A stretch of 64,000 bases of DNA. It comes from Pararhizobium qamdonense (GTDB lineage: Bacteria > Pseudomonadota > Alphaproteobacteria > Rhizobiales > Rhizobiaceae). The translations under genes and the position numbers were made by a program. The DNA is taken from the NCBI RefSeq assembly GCF_029277445.1, contig NZ_CP119566.1, forward strand, positions 1,552,001-1,616,000. Direction: 5' to 3'. Position 1 is the first letter of the stretch. Each line of letters begins with the position of its first letter. Below are positions 54,201 to 62,663 of this stretch, one piece after another. Under the pieces are notes generated by a model. It saw only the letters and a list, made by a program, of their open reading frames with translations, was not told where the DNA came from and did no database searches.

Positions 54201-55379
54201 TCAGATCCCGGGCAGATTGAATCCCGAAAGCCGTTCCTCAAGCTTCAGGATGGTCTGCGCATCCGCATTGGCGAAGGCAAAGCGCAGATAGCCTTCCTGG
54301 CCCTCGCCGAAATAGTCGCCGGGCAGGCAGACGATGCCGGCGATCTTTGCCAGCTTTTCGGCGACGAATTCCGAGCGGATATCCGGATAGGGATGGCGGA
54401 TATAGGCGAAATAGGCGCCGATCGCCTGCAATTTCCAGCCCTTGAGCTTGCCCATGACGTGGCGGAGCGCGTCGGCGCGCGTGGCAATTTCGGCCCGGTT
54501 GCCCGCTCGCCAGTCTGCCAGCGCGGGAATGGCCTTGGCGACGGCCGATTGCGCCGAGCGCGGGGCGCAGATCTGCAGATTGTCCATGATCTTGGCAACC
54601 TGCTCGACCATGGCCGGTCCCGCGGTGATGGCGCCCAGACGGTGGCCGGGAATGCAGAAAGATTTTGAGAAGCTGTAGAGGCAGACGAGACTGTTCTGCC
54701 AGCCCTTGATCGACAGGAGATCATGCGGCGCGCCGCTGCCTTCGGGCAGGAAGTCGCGATAGGTCTCGTCGAGGATCAGCCAGGTGCGGTTGGCGCGGCA
54801 AAGATCGTAGATCCGGTGCAGAAGCGCCGGTGGATAGACGGCGCCGGTCGGATTGTTGGGCGTTACCAGCGCCAGCGCGCGGATGCCAGGTTTCAGCGCT
54901 GCGGCAATGGCATCGACATCCGGCAGGAAGCCGCTGCCCGCATCGCACGGTACCAGTTCGACGCCGATGCCGAGCATTGCCAGCGTCGTCTGCTGGTTGA
55001 AGTAGAAGGGATTGGTCATCAGGATCGTATCGCCTGCACCGGCAATCGCCATGGCGGTGCAGATGAAGGCCTGGTTGCAGCCGGAGGTGATGTGGATGTT
55101 TTCACGTCCGATCTTGGCGTCGTAGAGGCCGGAAACATGCTGCGCATAGGCGCTGCGCAGGACATCCTCGCCTTCGATGGCGCCATAACCGGTGAAAGCG
55201 GGGGAGGCGGCGGCCTCGCCCAGCCAGGTCAGCATGTCGGGATGGGCGGGATAGCCGGGCACGGCCTGGCTGAGATCAATCAGCGGTCCGCGCGCGCCGT
55301 CATAGTCCTTGGCCCAGGCCAGAACGGACGGCACGGGCGGCGGCGAGAGCTTGGCGATCAGCGGATTGAAATGCGGCAT
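54201..55379 (-). CDS. PLP-dependent class I/II aminotransferase
   Basis: 392 residues with the class I fold. Substrate and cofactor residues are seen in TPNNPTGAVYPP (Asn), ILDETYRDF (Asp and Tyr) and YSFSKSFCIPGHRLGA, where the lysine forms the PLP Schiff base; the C-terminal arginine region is YLRFAFANAD. It moves an amino group between an amino acid and a keto acid. It is next to, and on the same strand as, the LysR gene, opposite a ureohydrolase gene, so it may act on an amino acid from guanidino-compound breakdown. AGGAC precedes the ATG. Confidence 0.88.
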   Translation of the reverse strand: MPHFNPLIAKLSPPPVPSVLAWAKDYDGARGPLIDLSQAVPGYPAHPDMLTWLGEAAASPAFTGYGAIEGEDVLRSAYAQHVSGLYDAKIGRENIHITSGCNQAFICTAMAIAGAGDTILMTNPFYFNQQTTLAMLGIGVELVPCDAGSGFLPDVDAIAAALKPGIRALALVTPNNPTGAVYPPALLHRIYDLCRANRTWLILDETYRDFLPEGSGAPHDLLSIKGWQNSLVCLYSFSKSFCIPGHRLGAITAGPAMVEQVAKIMDNLQICAPRSAQSAVAKAIPALADWRAGNRAEIATRADALRHVMGKLKGWKLQAIGAYFAYIRHPYPDIRSEFVAEKLAKIAGIVCLPGDYFGEGQEGYLRFAFANADAQTILKLEERLSGFNLPGI

Positions 55380-55427
55380 CGGATTGTCCTGTGGTTCCTA
55401 AGACGTGACTGATTAATCTTGCGGTTC

Positions 55428-56474
55428 TTACGATTTGGCCCGCCGTTTCGGCGTCGGCTCCGGACGCCTGCTGCGGGCGGGCGAGGAGACGGGCTGAAAG
55501 CTGTCCTTGGCGGGGAGGCGTTCGGGCGCGCTCACCTTGTGGGTGCGGGCGCGAATGATGGTGCGTGCCGAGGTCTGTAGCTCCGGCATGGGGTCGTTTT
55601 CAAGGGCCGAAAACAGCCAGTCGATGAAGACCTTGACGATCGGCGCCGCGCGGTTTTCGTTGCGGCAGGCGACATAGAAGGCATCGTTGGCCGGAACGGT
55701 GAGATCGAAGGGGGCGATCAGCTCGCCCTTGGCAATCAGGCTGCCGGCCGTAATGGTATCCCCAAGCGCCACGCCCTGATTGTGCAGCGCCGCTTCCGTC
55801 GAAAGCCGGGCGTCGCTCATGAAGTGCTGGCGGCCGCGCTGGATGTCGATGCCATCGGCAGCCGCAAGCCAGGTGTTCCATTCGCGCCCGTCATCGCCAT
55901 GCAGGATGACATGATCGCGCAGGTCGCGCAGCGATCTCAACGGCCGCATATTGAGGAGGGTGGGGCTGACGACCGGAAACAGCTCCAGCCGGCTCCACAG
56001 CCGCGCCCAGCAATCGGGCCAGTTGCCGTCACCATAAAGCAGGCAGATATCGACATCGGCAGAAAAAAGATTGGCGGCATCGTTGGAGGCGATCAGCGTC
56101 AGCTGCACGTCGGGGAACTGTTCGGTGAACTGATGCAGGCGCGGGATCATCCAGAAGGACAAAAGCGCCGGCACGCAGACGATGCGCAGCTCGCCGCTGG
56201 TGGTCGGCCGCGTCATCGCGGCGGTGGCGGCGGCGATGCCTTCAAAGGCGTGGGTGACGGCGGGCAGGAGCAGCGCGCCCTGCGAGGTGAGTTTCAACCG
56301 CTTGCCGCCGCGTTCGAACAGGGCGGCGTTGAAGGAGAGTTCGAGCGCTCTTATCTGATGGCTGATTGCGCCATGGGTGACGTTCAGCTCGCGGGCGGCG
56401 GCCGAAACCGAACCACGCCGGGCGGTCGCCTCGAAGGCGCGCAAGGGGTTCAGCGGGGGCAGGCGGCTGGACAA
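55428..56474 (-). CDS. LysR family regulator (GcvA-like)
   Basis: 348 residues. The N-terminal winged helix reads LRAFEATARRGSVSAAARELNVTHGAISHQIRAL, shown here as ordered parts; the ligand-binding half has LRIVCVPALLSFWMIPRLHQ and VILHGDDGREWNTWL. The C-terminus has an extra basic tail (about 30 residues, rich in Arg, Pro and Ser) not usual for the family. The TTG at 56474 with GGAG ten bases upstream is the best start. It is divergent from the ureohydrolase gene, which it probably controls. Confidence 0.88.
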   Translation of the reverse strand: MSSRLPPLNPLRAFEATARRGSVSAAARELNVTHGAISHQIRALELSFNAALFERGGKRLKLTSQGALLLPAVTHAFEGIAAATAAMTRPTTSGELRIVCVPALLSFWMIPRLHQFTEQFPDVQLTLIASNDAANLFSADVDICLLYGDGNWPDCWARLWSRLELFPVVSPTLLNMRPLRSLRDLRDHVILHGDDGREWNTWLAAADGIDIQRGRQHFMSDARLSTEAALHNQGVALGDTITAGSLIAKGELIAPFDLTVPANDAFYVACRNENRAAPIVKVFIDWLFSALENDPMPELQTSARTIIRARTHKVSAPERLPAKDSFQPVSSPARSRRPEPTPKRRAKS

Positions 56475-56729
56475 GAGGTACGCTCCGGGGCGTCGATCAT
56501 GATGTTAGTTTTTCTCACATCAAACGCTATAACAATGTCAATTGATTTTCCAATCAAATTGTTTCCTAATGTGATCAACAAAGGCAAAAGCCTGGGGAAC
56601 ATGCATCCGGACGCGTCTCTGGCAAACAGGGGCGGTTTTCCGGCTTTTGGCGGCACGAGCAGCGCATTTCACGCTCGATAACCATTAGAATCGCACGGTT
56701 TTCCAGGCCCAACACGAGGTCAAGCGGAT
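56475..56729. promoter_or_regulatory. LysR/ureohydrolase divergent promoter region with nested palindromes
   Basis: TTGATT (56542-56547) and AATCAA (56552-56557) form a perfect inverted repeat with a four-base centre. A wider pair, TCACAT (56515-56520) and ATGTGA (56569-56574), encloses it. This layout, in AT-rich DNA between divergent genes, is typical of LysR-type binding regions. No strong -35/-10 pair was recognised, as is common for activated promoters. Confidence 0.6.
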
Positions 56730-57791
56730 ATGGCGTGGGATGACAGCAAGCTAAACGAACTGAAGGCGAAGTATGGCGAAGCTCATGGCGGCGAGATGTT
56801 CGACCCGACCTTCCGCAAGGTTGCCGACAAGATCTTCTCCAAGAACGGCACGCGCCTTGCGCCGTACTCCGGCGTTCCGACCTTCCTGATGGCGCCCTAT
56901 GTGCCTGTCGATGCCAACGAGCCGGATTTCGGCAATCTGCAGGTCGCCATTGTCGGCGTGCCGATGGATCTTGGCGTTACCAACCGTCCGGGCTCGCGTT
57001 TCGGGCCGCGCGCCATGCGCACCATCGAGCGCATCGGCCCCTATAATCACGTGCTCGGCTGCGCGCCCGTGCATGACCTGCGCGTGGCCGATATCGGCGA
57101 CGTGCCGTTCCAGAGCCGCTACCGGCTCGAACTCAGCCATGACGATATCGAAAAGCGCATCAACCAGATCGTCGAGGCCGGCGTGGTTCCTCTTTCTGTC
57201 GGCGGCGACCACTCGATCAGCCATCCGATCCTGAAAGCCGTCGGCAAGAAGCGCCCGGTCGGCATGATCCATATCGACGCCCATTGCGATACCGGCGGCG
57301 CCTATGACCTCACCAAGTTCCATCATGGCGGTCCGTTCCGCAACGCGGTACTGGACGGCGTGCTCGATCCGACCCGCACGATCCAGATCGGCATTCGCGG
57401 CTCCTCCGAATATCTTTGGGAATTCTCCTACGAGTCCGGCATGACCGTCATTCATGCCGAGGACGTGACCGGCATGGGCATTCCGGCTATCATCGAGAAG
57501 GCGAAGGCGATCGTCGGCGACGGCCCGACCTATTTGTCCTTCGATATTGACAGCGTCGATCCAAGCTTTGCGCCGGGCACGGGCACCCCCGAAATCGGCG
57601 GTCTCACCACCCGCGAAGTGCTGGAGTTGATCCGCGGCCTGAAGGGGTTGAACCTCGTCGGCGGCGATGTCGTCGAAGTCGCGCCGCAATATGATTCGAC
57701 CACCAACACAGCGCATGTCGGCTCGCAGGTCCTGTTCGAAATCCTGAGCCTCATGGTGTTCAGCCCGTTCGTCAACGGGACAAGGGATTGA
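56730..57791 (+). CDS. Ureohydrolase (agmatinase/guanidinobutyrase/arginase family)
   Basis: 353 residues. The two-metal centre is complete: GGDH (158-161), DAHCD (183-187) and SFDIDSVDP (270-278). The loop HHGGPFRNAVLDG, near residue 198, replaces the NHGTPF-like loop of agmatinase. The enzyme is about 45 residues longer at the N-terminus than E. coli agmatinase (306). Family enzymes release urea from a guanidino group (agmatine, guanidinobutyrate, guanidinopropionate, arginine or guanidine). With two importers downstream, it likely acts on an imported guanidino compound; the substrate is not decided. Confidence 0.87.
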   Translation: MAWDDSKLNELKAKYGEAHGGEMFDPTFRKVADKIFSKNGTRLAPYSGVPTFLMAPYVPVDANEPDFGNLQVAIVGVPMDLGVTNRPGSRFGPRAMRTIERIGPYNHVLGCAPVHDLRVADIGDVPFQSRYRLELSHDDIEKRINQIVEAGVVPLSVGGDHSISHPILKAVGKKRPVGMIHIDAHCDTGGAYDLTKFHHGGPFRNAVLDGVLDPTRTIQIGIRGSSEYLWEFSYESGMTVIHAEDVTGMGIPAIIEKAKAIVGDGPTYLSFDIDSVDPSFAPGTGTPEIGGLTTREVLELIRGLKGLNLVGGDVVEVAPQYDSTTNTAHVGSQVLFEILSLMVFSPFVNGTRD

Positions 57792-57799
57792 GGGCGTTT

Positions 57800-58027
57800 C
57801 CTCTTCTCCCCAGCGGGGAGAAGGTGGCCCGCAGGGCCGGATGAGGGGGCGGCTCGCACAGAATTTGCGGGAAGACCCCCTCATCGCCTCGCCTGCGCTC
57901 GGCACTTCTCCCCGCGGGGGAGAAGGGACATGCGGCAAGCGCCGTTTCTCCCGGACGTTTTGGGGAGCTAACGGCAAATTCGATCGTCCCCTCTCCCCGT
58001 TTACGGGGAGAGGGCTAGGGTGAGGGG
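57800..58027. repeat. Palindromic repeat, type A, copy 4 (double unit)
   Basis: The first unit (57800-57927) has CTTCTCCCC..GGGGAGAAG at both ends with GATGAGGGGG and CCCCCTCATC inside. A second unit (57987-58027) repeats CCCCTCTCCCC..GGGGAGAGGG followed by TAGGGTGAGGGG, as in copy 2. It separates the ureohydrolase gene from the importer genes. Confidence 0.8.
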
Positions 58028-58085
58028 CAAAAGCCTCCTCCCGATACCGTGCCTGCCACAAACAAAAATCACAAAGGGGAATACC

Positions 58086-58892
58086 ATGACCACACTCTCA
58101 ACCTTTAAATCCGGTCTTACCGCCGCGCTGATGCTGAGCGGTGCCGTGCTCGGTTTCGCATCCGCCGCCAATGCCGATGCGATCGACGACATCACCAAGG
58201 CGGGCGTGCTGAATGTCGGCGTCTTTGCCGATTTTCCGCCCTTTTCGTCTGCCAGCGCCGACATGAGCCTGAAGGGCTACGACATCGACGTTGCGCAATA
58301 TATTGCCGATAGCCTGAAGGTGAAGCTGGTTCCCGTGCCGGTCACCGGCCAGAACCGCATCCCGTATCTCACTGAAAAGCGCGTCGATCTGCTTGTCAGC
58401 GTCGGCTACAGCAAGGAGCGCGCCGAAGTCATCGATTTTGCCGCAGCCTACGCGCCCTATTACATCGCCGTGATCGGCCCGGCCGCCATGGACGTCAAAG
58501 GCAAGGACGACCTTTCCGGAAAGTCCATCGCCGTAAACCGCGGCACGCTGGAAGACACCTCGCTGACGGAAGCCGCCCCCAAGGATGCCGATATCAAGCG
58601 TTTCGACAATTACAACTCGGTAATCCAGGCGTTCATCTCCGGCCAGACGGAACTGATGGTTGTCGGCAATGATGTCGGTGCCCAGGTTCTGGCCCGTCAG
58701 GAAGCCTTGAAGCCGGAACAGAAGTTCCAGCTCATGACCTCGCCGTCGCACCTGGCGCTGAACAAGGGCGAAGACCGGCTGAAGGCCGCTGTCAACGATG
58801 CCGTTGCCAAGATGCTGGCCGATGGCAAGCTGGATGCGAGTTCGCAAGCCTGGCTGAAAGTGCCGCTCAATCCTGAAAACCTGAAGGATTGA
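58086..58892 (+). CDS. PAAT-type ABC importer substrate-binding protein (polar amino acid family)
   Basis: 268 residues with a signal peptide (about 1-27, ending ASAANADA). The type II fold shows LNVGVFADFPPFSSASADMS, LKGYDIDVAQYIADSLKVKL and SGKSIAVNRGTLEDTSLTEA. It binds a polar or basic amino acid or a similar small cation in the periplasm. The ATG at 58086 follows AGGGGA. It is followed by two permeases of the same class. Its operon with a ureohydrolase suggests an arginine-like or guanidino ligand. Confidence 0.9.
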   Translation: MTTLSTFKSGLTAALMLSGAVLGFASAANADAIDDITKAGVLNVGVFADFPPFSSASADMSLKGYDIDVAQYIADSLKVKLVPVPVTGQNRIPYLTEKRVDLLVSVGYSKERAEVIDFAAAYAPYYIAVIGPAAMDVKGKDDLSGKSIAVNRGTLEDTSLTEAAPKDADIKRFDNYNSVIQAFISGQTELMVVGNDVGAQVLARQEALKPEQKFQLMTSPSHLALNKGEDRLKAAVNDAVAKMLADGKLDASSQAWLKVPLNPENLKD

Positions 58893-58896
58893 TCCT

Positions 58897-59565
58897 TTGG
58901 GCTATGTGCTCGACTTCGGCTGGCTGAGCGATGCGGTCTCCCTGATCGCAAGCGGTGCGGCCATGACGATGTTCCTGATCGCGGTGTCGGCTGTTGCCGG
59001 CATCGTGCTCAGTGTTCTGGGTGCAGCAGCGCGGCGCAGCCGCTACGCTCTGTTGCGCCGCGCGATTGCCGCTTATGTCGAGCTTATCCGCAACACGCCG
59101 TTTCTGGTGCAGCTGTTCTTCATCTTCTTCGGGCTGCCCAGCCTCGGCATCCGCCTCGATCCGGTGGTCGCCGCGATCCTGGCAATGACCCTGAACATGA
59201 CGGCCTATACGACGGAGATCGTTGGCGCCGGTCTCGATGCGGTGCCCAAGGGACAGAAGGAGGCGGCGCTTGCGCTTGGCCTGCGGCCCCGCCTGGTGTT
59301 CATCAAGATCGTGCTGCCGCAGGCGCTGAAGGTGATCTTCCCGGCGCTGACCAGCCAGATCGTCATCATGATGCTGGAATCGGCCGTCGTCTCGCAGATC
59401 GCCGTGCGCGAGCTCACCTATGAGGCAGATCTCCTGCAGGCCCGCACGTTCCGGGCGTTCGAGACCTATTTCATCGTGACCCTCGTCTATCTCGCCATGA
59501 GCATCGGCCTGCGCCGTTTGCTCGTCGCCGGCGGCAACCGCTTTCTGGCGGGAGGCGTGTCGTGA
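58897..59565 (+). CDS. PAAT-type ABC importer permease, first subunit
   Basis: 222 residues with four to five membrane helices. ELIRNTPFLVQLFFIFFGLP and the ATPase loop GLDAVPKGQKEAALALGL are diagnostic for HisM/GlnP-type permeases. The start is a TTG at 58897 with AAGGA nine bases upstream, just after the binding-protein stop. Its last bases overlap the next permease gene. Confidence 0.9.
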   Translation: MGYVLDFGWLSDAVSLIASGAAMTMFLIAVSAVAGIVLSVLGAAARRSRYALLRRAIAAYVELIRNTPFLVQLFFIFFGLPSLGIRLDPVVAAILAMTLNMTAYTTEIVGAGLDAVPKGQKEAALALGLRPRLVFIKIVLPQALKVIFPALTSQIVIMMLESAVVSQIAVRELTYEADLLQARTFRAFETYFIVTLVYLAMSIGLRRLLVAGGNRFLAGGVS

Positions 59566-60209
59566 TCGAATTCACCCTTTGGGACATCGTCCGCAATCTG
59601 CTTCTGGCGGCGCGCTGGACCATCCTTCTGTCGGCCGTCGCCTTCGTGGGCGGCACGATCGTCGGCCTTGTCATCCTGTTCATGCGCATTTCCAAGCGGC
59701 GCTGGGTGCAGCGCTTTGCCGAATATTATATCGGCCTGTTTCAGGGCACGCCGCTGTTGATGCAGCTCTTCCTGCTGTTCTTCGGCCTGCCGCTGATCGG
59801 CCTGCGCATCGAGCCCTGGACGGCTGCGGTACTGGGCCTGACGCTGTGCGCCAGCGCGTTTCTGGCGGAAATCTGGCGCGGCGGCGTGCAGGCGGTGCCG
59901 CTTGGGCAATGGGATGCCGGCAGCAGCCTGGGATTGCATTATCTTAAGCAGTTGCGGCTGATCATCCTGCCGCAGGCCTTTGCGATGACGCGGGCGCCGA
60001 CGGTCGGCTTTCTGGTGCAGCTGATCAAGAGCACGGCCTTGACATCGATCATCGGATTTGAGGAACTGGTCAGGACCTCGAATGCGATCAACAATGCGAC
60101 CTTCGAGCCGTTCAAGGTTTATGGCTTCGTGGCGCTGATCTATTTCGCCTTGTGTTTTCCGCTGACGCGCTACGCCAAGATGCTGGAGCTTCGCGCGCTA
60201 AAACACTGA
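59562..60209 (+). CDS. PAAT-type ABC importer permease, second subunit
   Basis: 215 residues with four to five membrane helices and the motifs YIGLFQGTPLLMQLFLLFFG and GVQAVPLGQWDAGSSLGL. A GTG start at 59562 with GGGAGG upstream overlaps the first permease gene by four bases. The pair would form the channel with the binding protein just upstream. No PAAT-type ATPase gene follows: the next ATPase gene, at 61626, belongs to the spermidine/putrescine class. Confidence 0.9.
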   Translation: MIEFTLWDIVRNLLLAARWTILLSAVAFVGGTIVGLVILFMRISKRRWVQRFAEYYIGLFQGTPLLMQLFLLFFGLPLIGLRIEPWTAAVLGLTLCASAFLAEIWRGGVQAVPLGQWDAGSSLGLHYLKQLRLIILPQAFAMTRAPTVGFLVQLIKSTALTSIIGFEELVRTSNAINNATFEPFKVYGFVALIYFALCFPLTRYAKMLELRALKH

Positions 60210-60217
60210 TCAATCCG

Positions 60218-60243
60218 TGGTCCGGGGCTTGCAAGCCGGACCA
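60218..60243 (+). terminator. Hairpin between the two transporter gene sets
   Basis: TGGTCCGG (60218-60225) and CCGGACCA (60236-60243) pair perfectly around a ten-base loop. AAAAATT follows instead of a T-run, so it would terminate poorly on the plus strand. It may separate or stabilise messages. Confidence 0.5.
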
Positions 60244-60303
60244 AAAATTGGGAACAGACCGGAAGCCACAAAGACGGCACCGGCATAGAACAGGAGAACA
60301 AGG

Positions 60304-61392
60304 ATGACAGACTTTCTCAAACAGAAGATCGGCCGCCGCGCCGTGCTCGGTGCCGGCCTTGCCGGTGCATCCATGCTGGCCATGCCGTCCATCCTGCGCG
60401 CTCAGGAAAAGTCGCTGAAGGTCGGCGTCTATGGCGGCTATTTCAAGGATTCCTTCGACAAGAACATTTTTCCGGATTTCACCAAGGCGACCGGCATTGC
60501 CGTCGAGGCGATTGCGGAGCCGACCGGCGAAGCCTGGCTGGTGCAGCTCGATCAGGCTGCCAAGGCAGGACAGGCTCCGGCCGACGTCTCGATGATGTCG
60601 CAGGTGGCGATGCTGAAGGGTCAGGCGACCGACCTGTGGGCGCCGCTCGACATGGCGAAGATCCCGAATGGCGCAAACCTCATCGAGCGTTTCGTCAACA
60701 AGTATCCGGACGGCCGCGTCGCCGGCATCGGTGCCGTGTCCTGGTACATTACGCTCGTCACCAATACCGACGTCTACAAGGAAGCCCCGACATCCTGGCA
60801 GGCGTTCTGGGATCCGGCAAATGCCGACAAGCTCGGTCTCCTGGCGCTGGTGTCCAATTCCTTCCTGCTCGAAGTGACCGCCAAGACCTTCTTTGGCGGC
60901 ACCAAAGCGCTGGATACGGAAGAGGGCGTCCAGAAGGCCTTCGACAAGCTGGCCGAGGTCAAGCCGAACGTGCGCCTGTGGTACCGCGACGAGGCCCAGT
61001 TCGAACAGGCGCTGAAGTCGGGCGAAATCCCGATGGGCCAGTATTATCACGACGTCACCGGCCTTGCCGCTGCCGACGGCAATCCCGTCCGCTCGACCTT
61101 TCCCAAGGAAGGCGGCATTCAGGACAGTGGCTGCTGGGCGCTGTCGCGCGCATCGACGAAGGTCGATGAGGCCCATGAATTCATCAACTACATGAGCCAG
61201 CCGTCGATCCAGGCGATCCTGTCGCGCAAGGTCGGCACCTCGCCGACGGTCAAGCGCGAGCTGACCGACCTGACGGACGCGGAATTTTCCGCCGTCTCCT
61301 CCGATATCGAACCGATCATTCCGCGCTACGATCTCTACCAGACGAAGTCGGACTGGCTGAACCAGAAATGGACGGAACTGATCGTCGGTTGA
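60304..61392 (+). CDS. Spermidine/putrescine-type ABC importer substrate-binding protein (PotD-like)
   Basis: 362 residues. A twin-arginine-like signal (IGRRAVLGAGLAGA, arginines at 11-12) ends near ILRAQEK. The mature protein has LKVGVYGGYFKDSFDKNIFP, TNTDVYKEAPTSWQAFWDP and GWA-like GCWALSRASTKVDEAHEFIN, as in family 1 binding proteins of the polyamine/opine group. AGGAGAACAAGG precedes the ATG. It belongs with the ATPase and two permeases downstream. A guanidino- or amine-bearing ligand is likely from the ureohydrolase context, but is inferred. Confidence 0.88.
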   Translation: MTDFLKQKIGRRAVLGAGLAGASMLAMPSILRAQEKSLKVGVYGGYFKDSFDKNIFPDFTKATGIAVEAIAEPTGEAWLVQLDQAAKAGQAPADVSMMSQVAMLKGQATDLWAPLDMAKIPNGANLIERFVNKYPDGRVAGIGAVSWYITLVTNTDVYKEAPTSWQAFWDPANADKLGLLALVSNSFLLEVTAKTFFGGTKALDTEEGVQKAFDKLAEVKPNVRLWYRDEAQFEQALKSGEIPMGQYYHDVTGLAAADGNPVRSTFPKEGGIQDSGCWALSRASTKVDEAHEFINYMSQPSIQAILSRKVGTSPTVKRELTDLTDAEFSAVSSDIEPIIPRYDLYQTKSDWLNQKWTELIVG

Positions 61393-61413
61393 TTTGGGCT
61401 CGGAGGGTGGATT

Positions 61414-61561
61414 TACCCCCCTCTGTCGGCGACGCCGACATCTCCCCCTCAAGGGGGGAGATTGGCCGCTGGCACTGTGCGTCCCTTGTCTCAGCAAAGA
61501 TAAGGGAAAAGAATGATCTCCCCCCTTGAGGGGGAGATGTCCCGAAGGGACAGAGGGGGGT
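61414..61561. repeat. Palindromic intergenic repeat, type B, copy 2, inside an operon
   Basis: TACCCCCCTCTGTC at the left end and GACAGAGGGGGGT at the right end are inverted copies, with CATCTCCCCCTCAAGG and its complement inside. It shares these modules with 35200-35330. It lies between the PotD-like gene and its ATPase gene. Confidence 0.8.
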
Positions 61562-61625
61562 GAAGGCGGCATATGCTGTATTGAATGCGTGCCGCGATGC
61601 CCCGAAGTTTTTTAAAAGGAACACG

Positions 61626-62663
61626 ATGTCAGGCCTCGTCCTTAACAACGTCACGAAGGAATTCGGGACTTTCACTGCGGTCAACAATGTCGAGCTGACG
61701 GTGCCGCATGGTACGTTTGTCTGCATGCTGGGACCGTCCGGTTGCGGCAAGACCACGCTGCTCAGGATGATCGCCGGGCTCGACCTGCCAACCGGCGGTG
61801 CGATCCGGCTTGATGGCGAGGACATCACCCATGTTCCCACCCACAAGCGCAATCTCGGCATGGTGTTCCAGTCGCTGGCGCTGTTTCCGCATCTGACAGT
61901 CGGTGAAAACATCGCCTATCCCTTGCGCATTCGCGGCGCACCGAAGGAGGATCAGAAGAAGCGGGTCGATGAACTCCTGTCGATGATCCATCTGAGCGGC
62001 TATTCCGACCGGCCGGTGTCGAAACTGTCCGGCGGCCAGCGGCAGCGCGTGGCGATTGCCCGGGCGCTGGCGATCTCGCCGAAACTGTTCCTGCTCGACG
62101 AGCCGCTCTCCGCACTCGACGCGAAATTGCGCGAGGCGATGCAGGTGGAGTTGCGCCAGCTGCAGCAGCAGCTCGGCATCACCACCATCGTCGTCACCCA
62201 TGACCAGCGCGAGGCGATGACCATGGCCGATACGGTCGTTGTCATGAAGGGCGGCGAAATCCGCCAGGCCGCGTCGCCGATCGAGATATACCGCCGCCCG
62301 GCCGATACGTTCGTTGCCGATTTCATCGGCTCGACCAATCTGCTCGAGGCCGAAGCCGACAGCGCCGGCCGCGTCACCGTGCTCGGCCAGCCGGTGTCCG
62401 GCGTGTCTCTCGGTGCCGCTACCAGCAAGGCGACGCTGTCGATCCGGCCGGAAGACGTGCATCTGACGGCGCCTGGCGATGGCGCGCTGTCCGGCACCGT
62501 CACCTTCGTGCGTGACCTCGGCGGCACGATCGAAACCTTCGTCGATATCGCCGGCCGCCAGATCGTTGCGGTCTCGACGCCGCGCGCCCGGCCGGATGTT
62601 ACCGTCGGCCAGCCGGTCGGCGTGGTGTTGCTTCCCGATGTTTGCGTGGTGCTGGCCAAATGA
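61626..62663 (+). CDS. Spermidine/putrescine-type ABC importer ATPase (PotA-like)
   Basis: 345 residues. Walker [13 protein letters not shown]-loop MVFQSLALFPHL, signature LSGGQRQR, Walker B LFLLDEPLSALD and switch VTHDQREAMTM are all standard. The C-terminal TOBE domain starts near residue 240 (FIGSTNLLEAEAD). The ATG at 61626 follows AAGGA six bases upstream. It overlaps the next permease by four bases. It might also serve the ATPase-less PAAT permeases upstream, but this would be unusual because the docking loops differ. Confidence 0.92.
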   Translation: MSGLVLNNVTKEFGTFTAVNNVELTVPHGTFVCMLGPSGCGKTTLLRMIAGLDLPTGGAIRLDGEDITHVPTHKRNLGMVFQSLALFPHLTVGENIAYPLRIRGAPKEDQKKRVDELLSMIHLSGYSDRPVSKLSGGQRQRVAIARALAISPKLFLLDEPLSALDAKLREAMQVELRQLQQQLGITTIVVTHDQREAMTMADTVVVMKGGEIRQAASPIEIYRRPADTFVADFIGSTNLLEAEADSAGRVTVLGQPVSGVSLGAATSKATLSIRPEDVHLTAPGDGALSGTVTFVRDLGGTIETFVDIAGRQIVAVSTPRARPDVTVGQPVGVVLLPDVCVVLAK

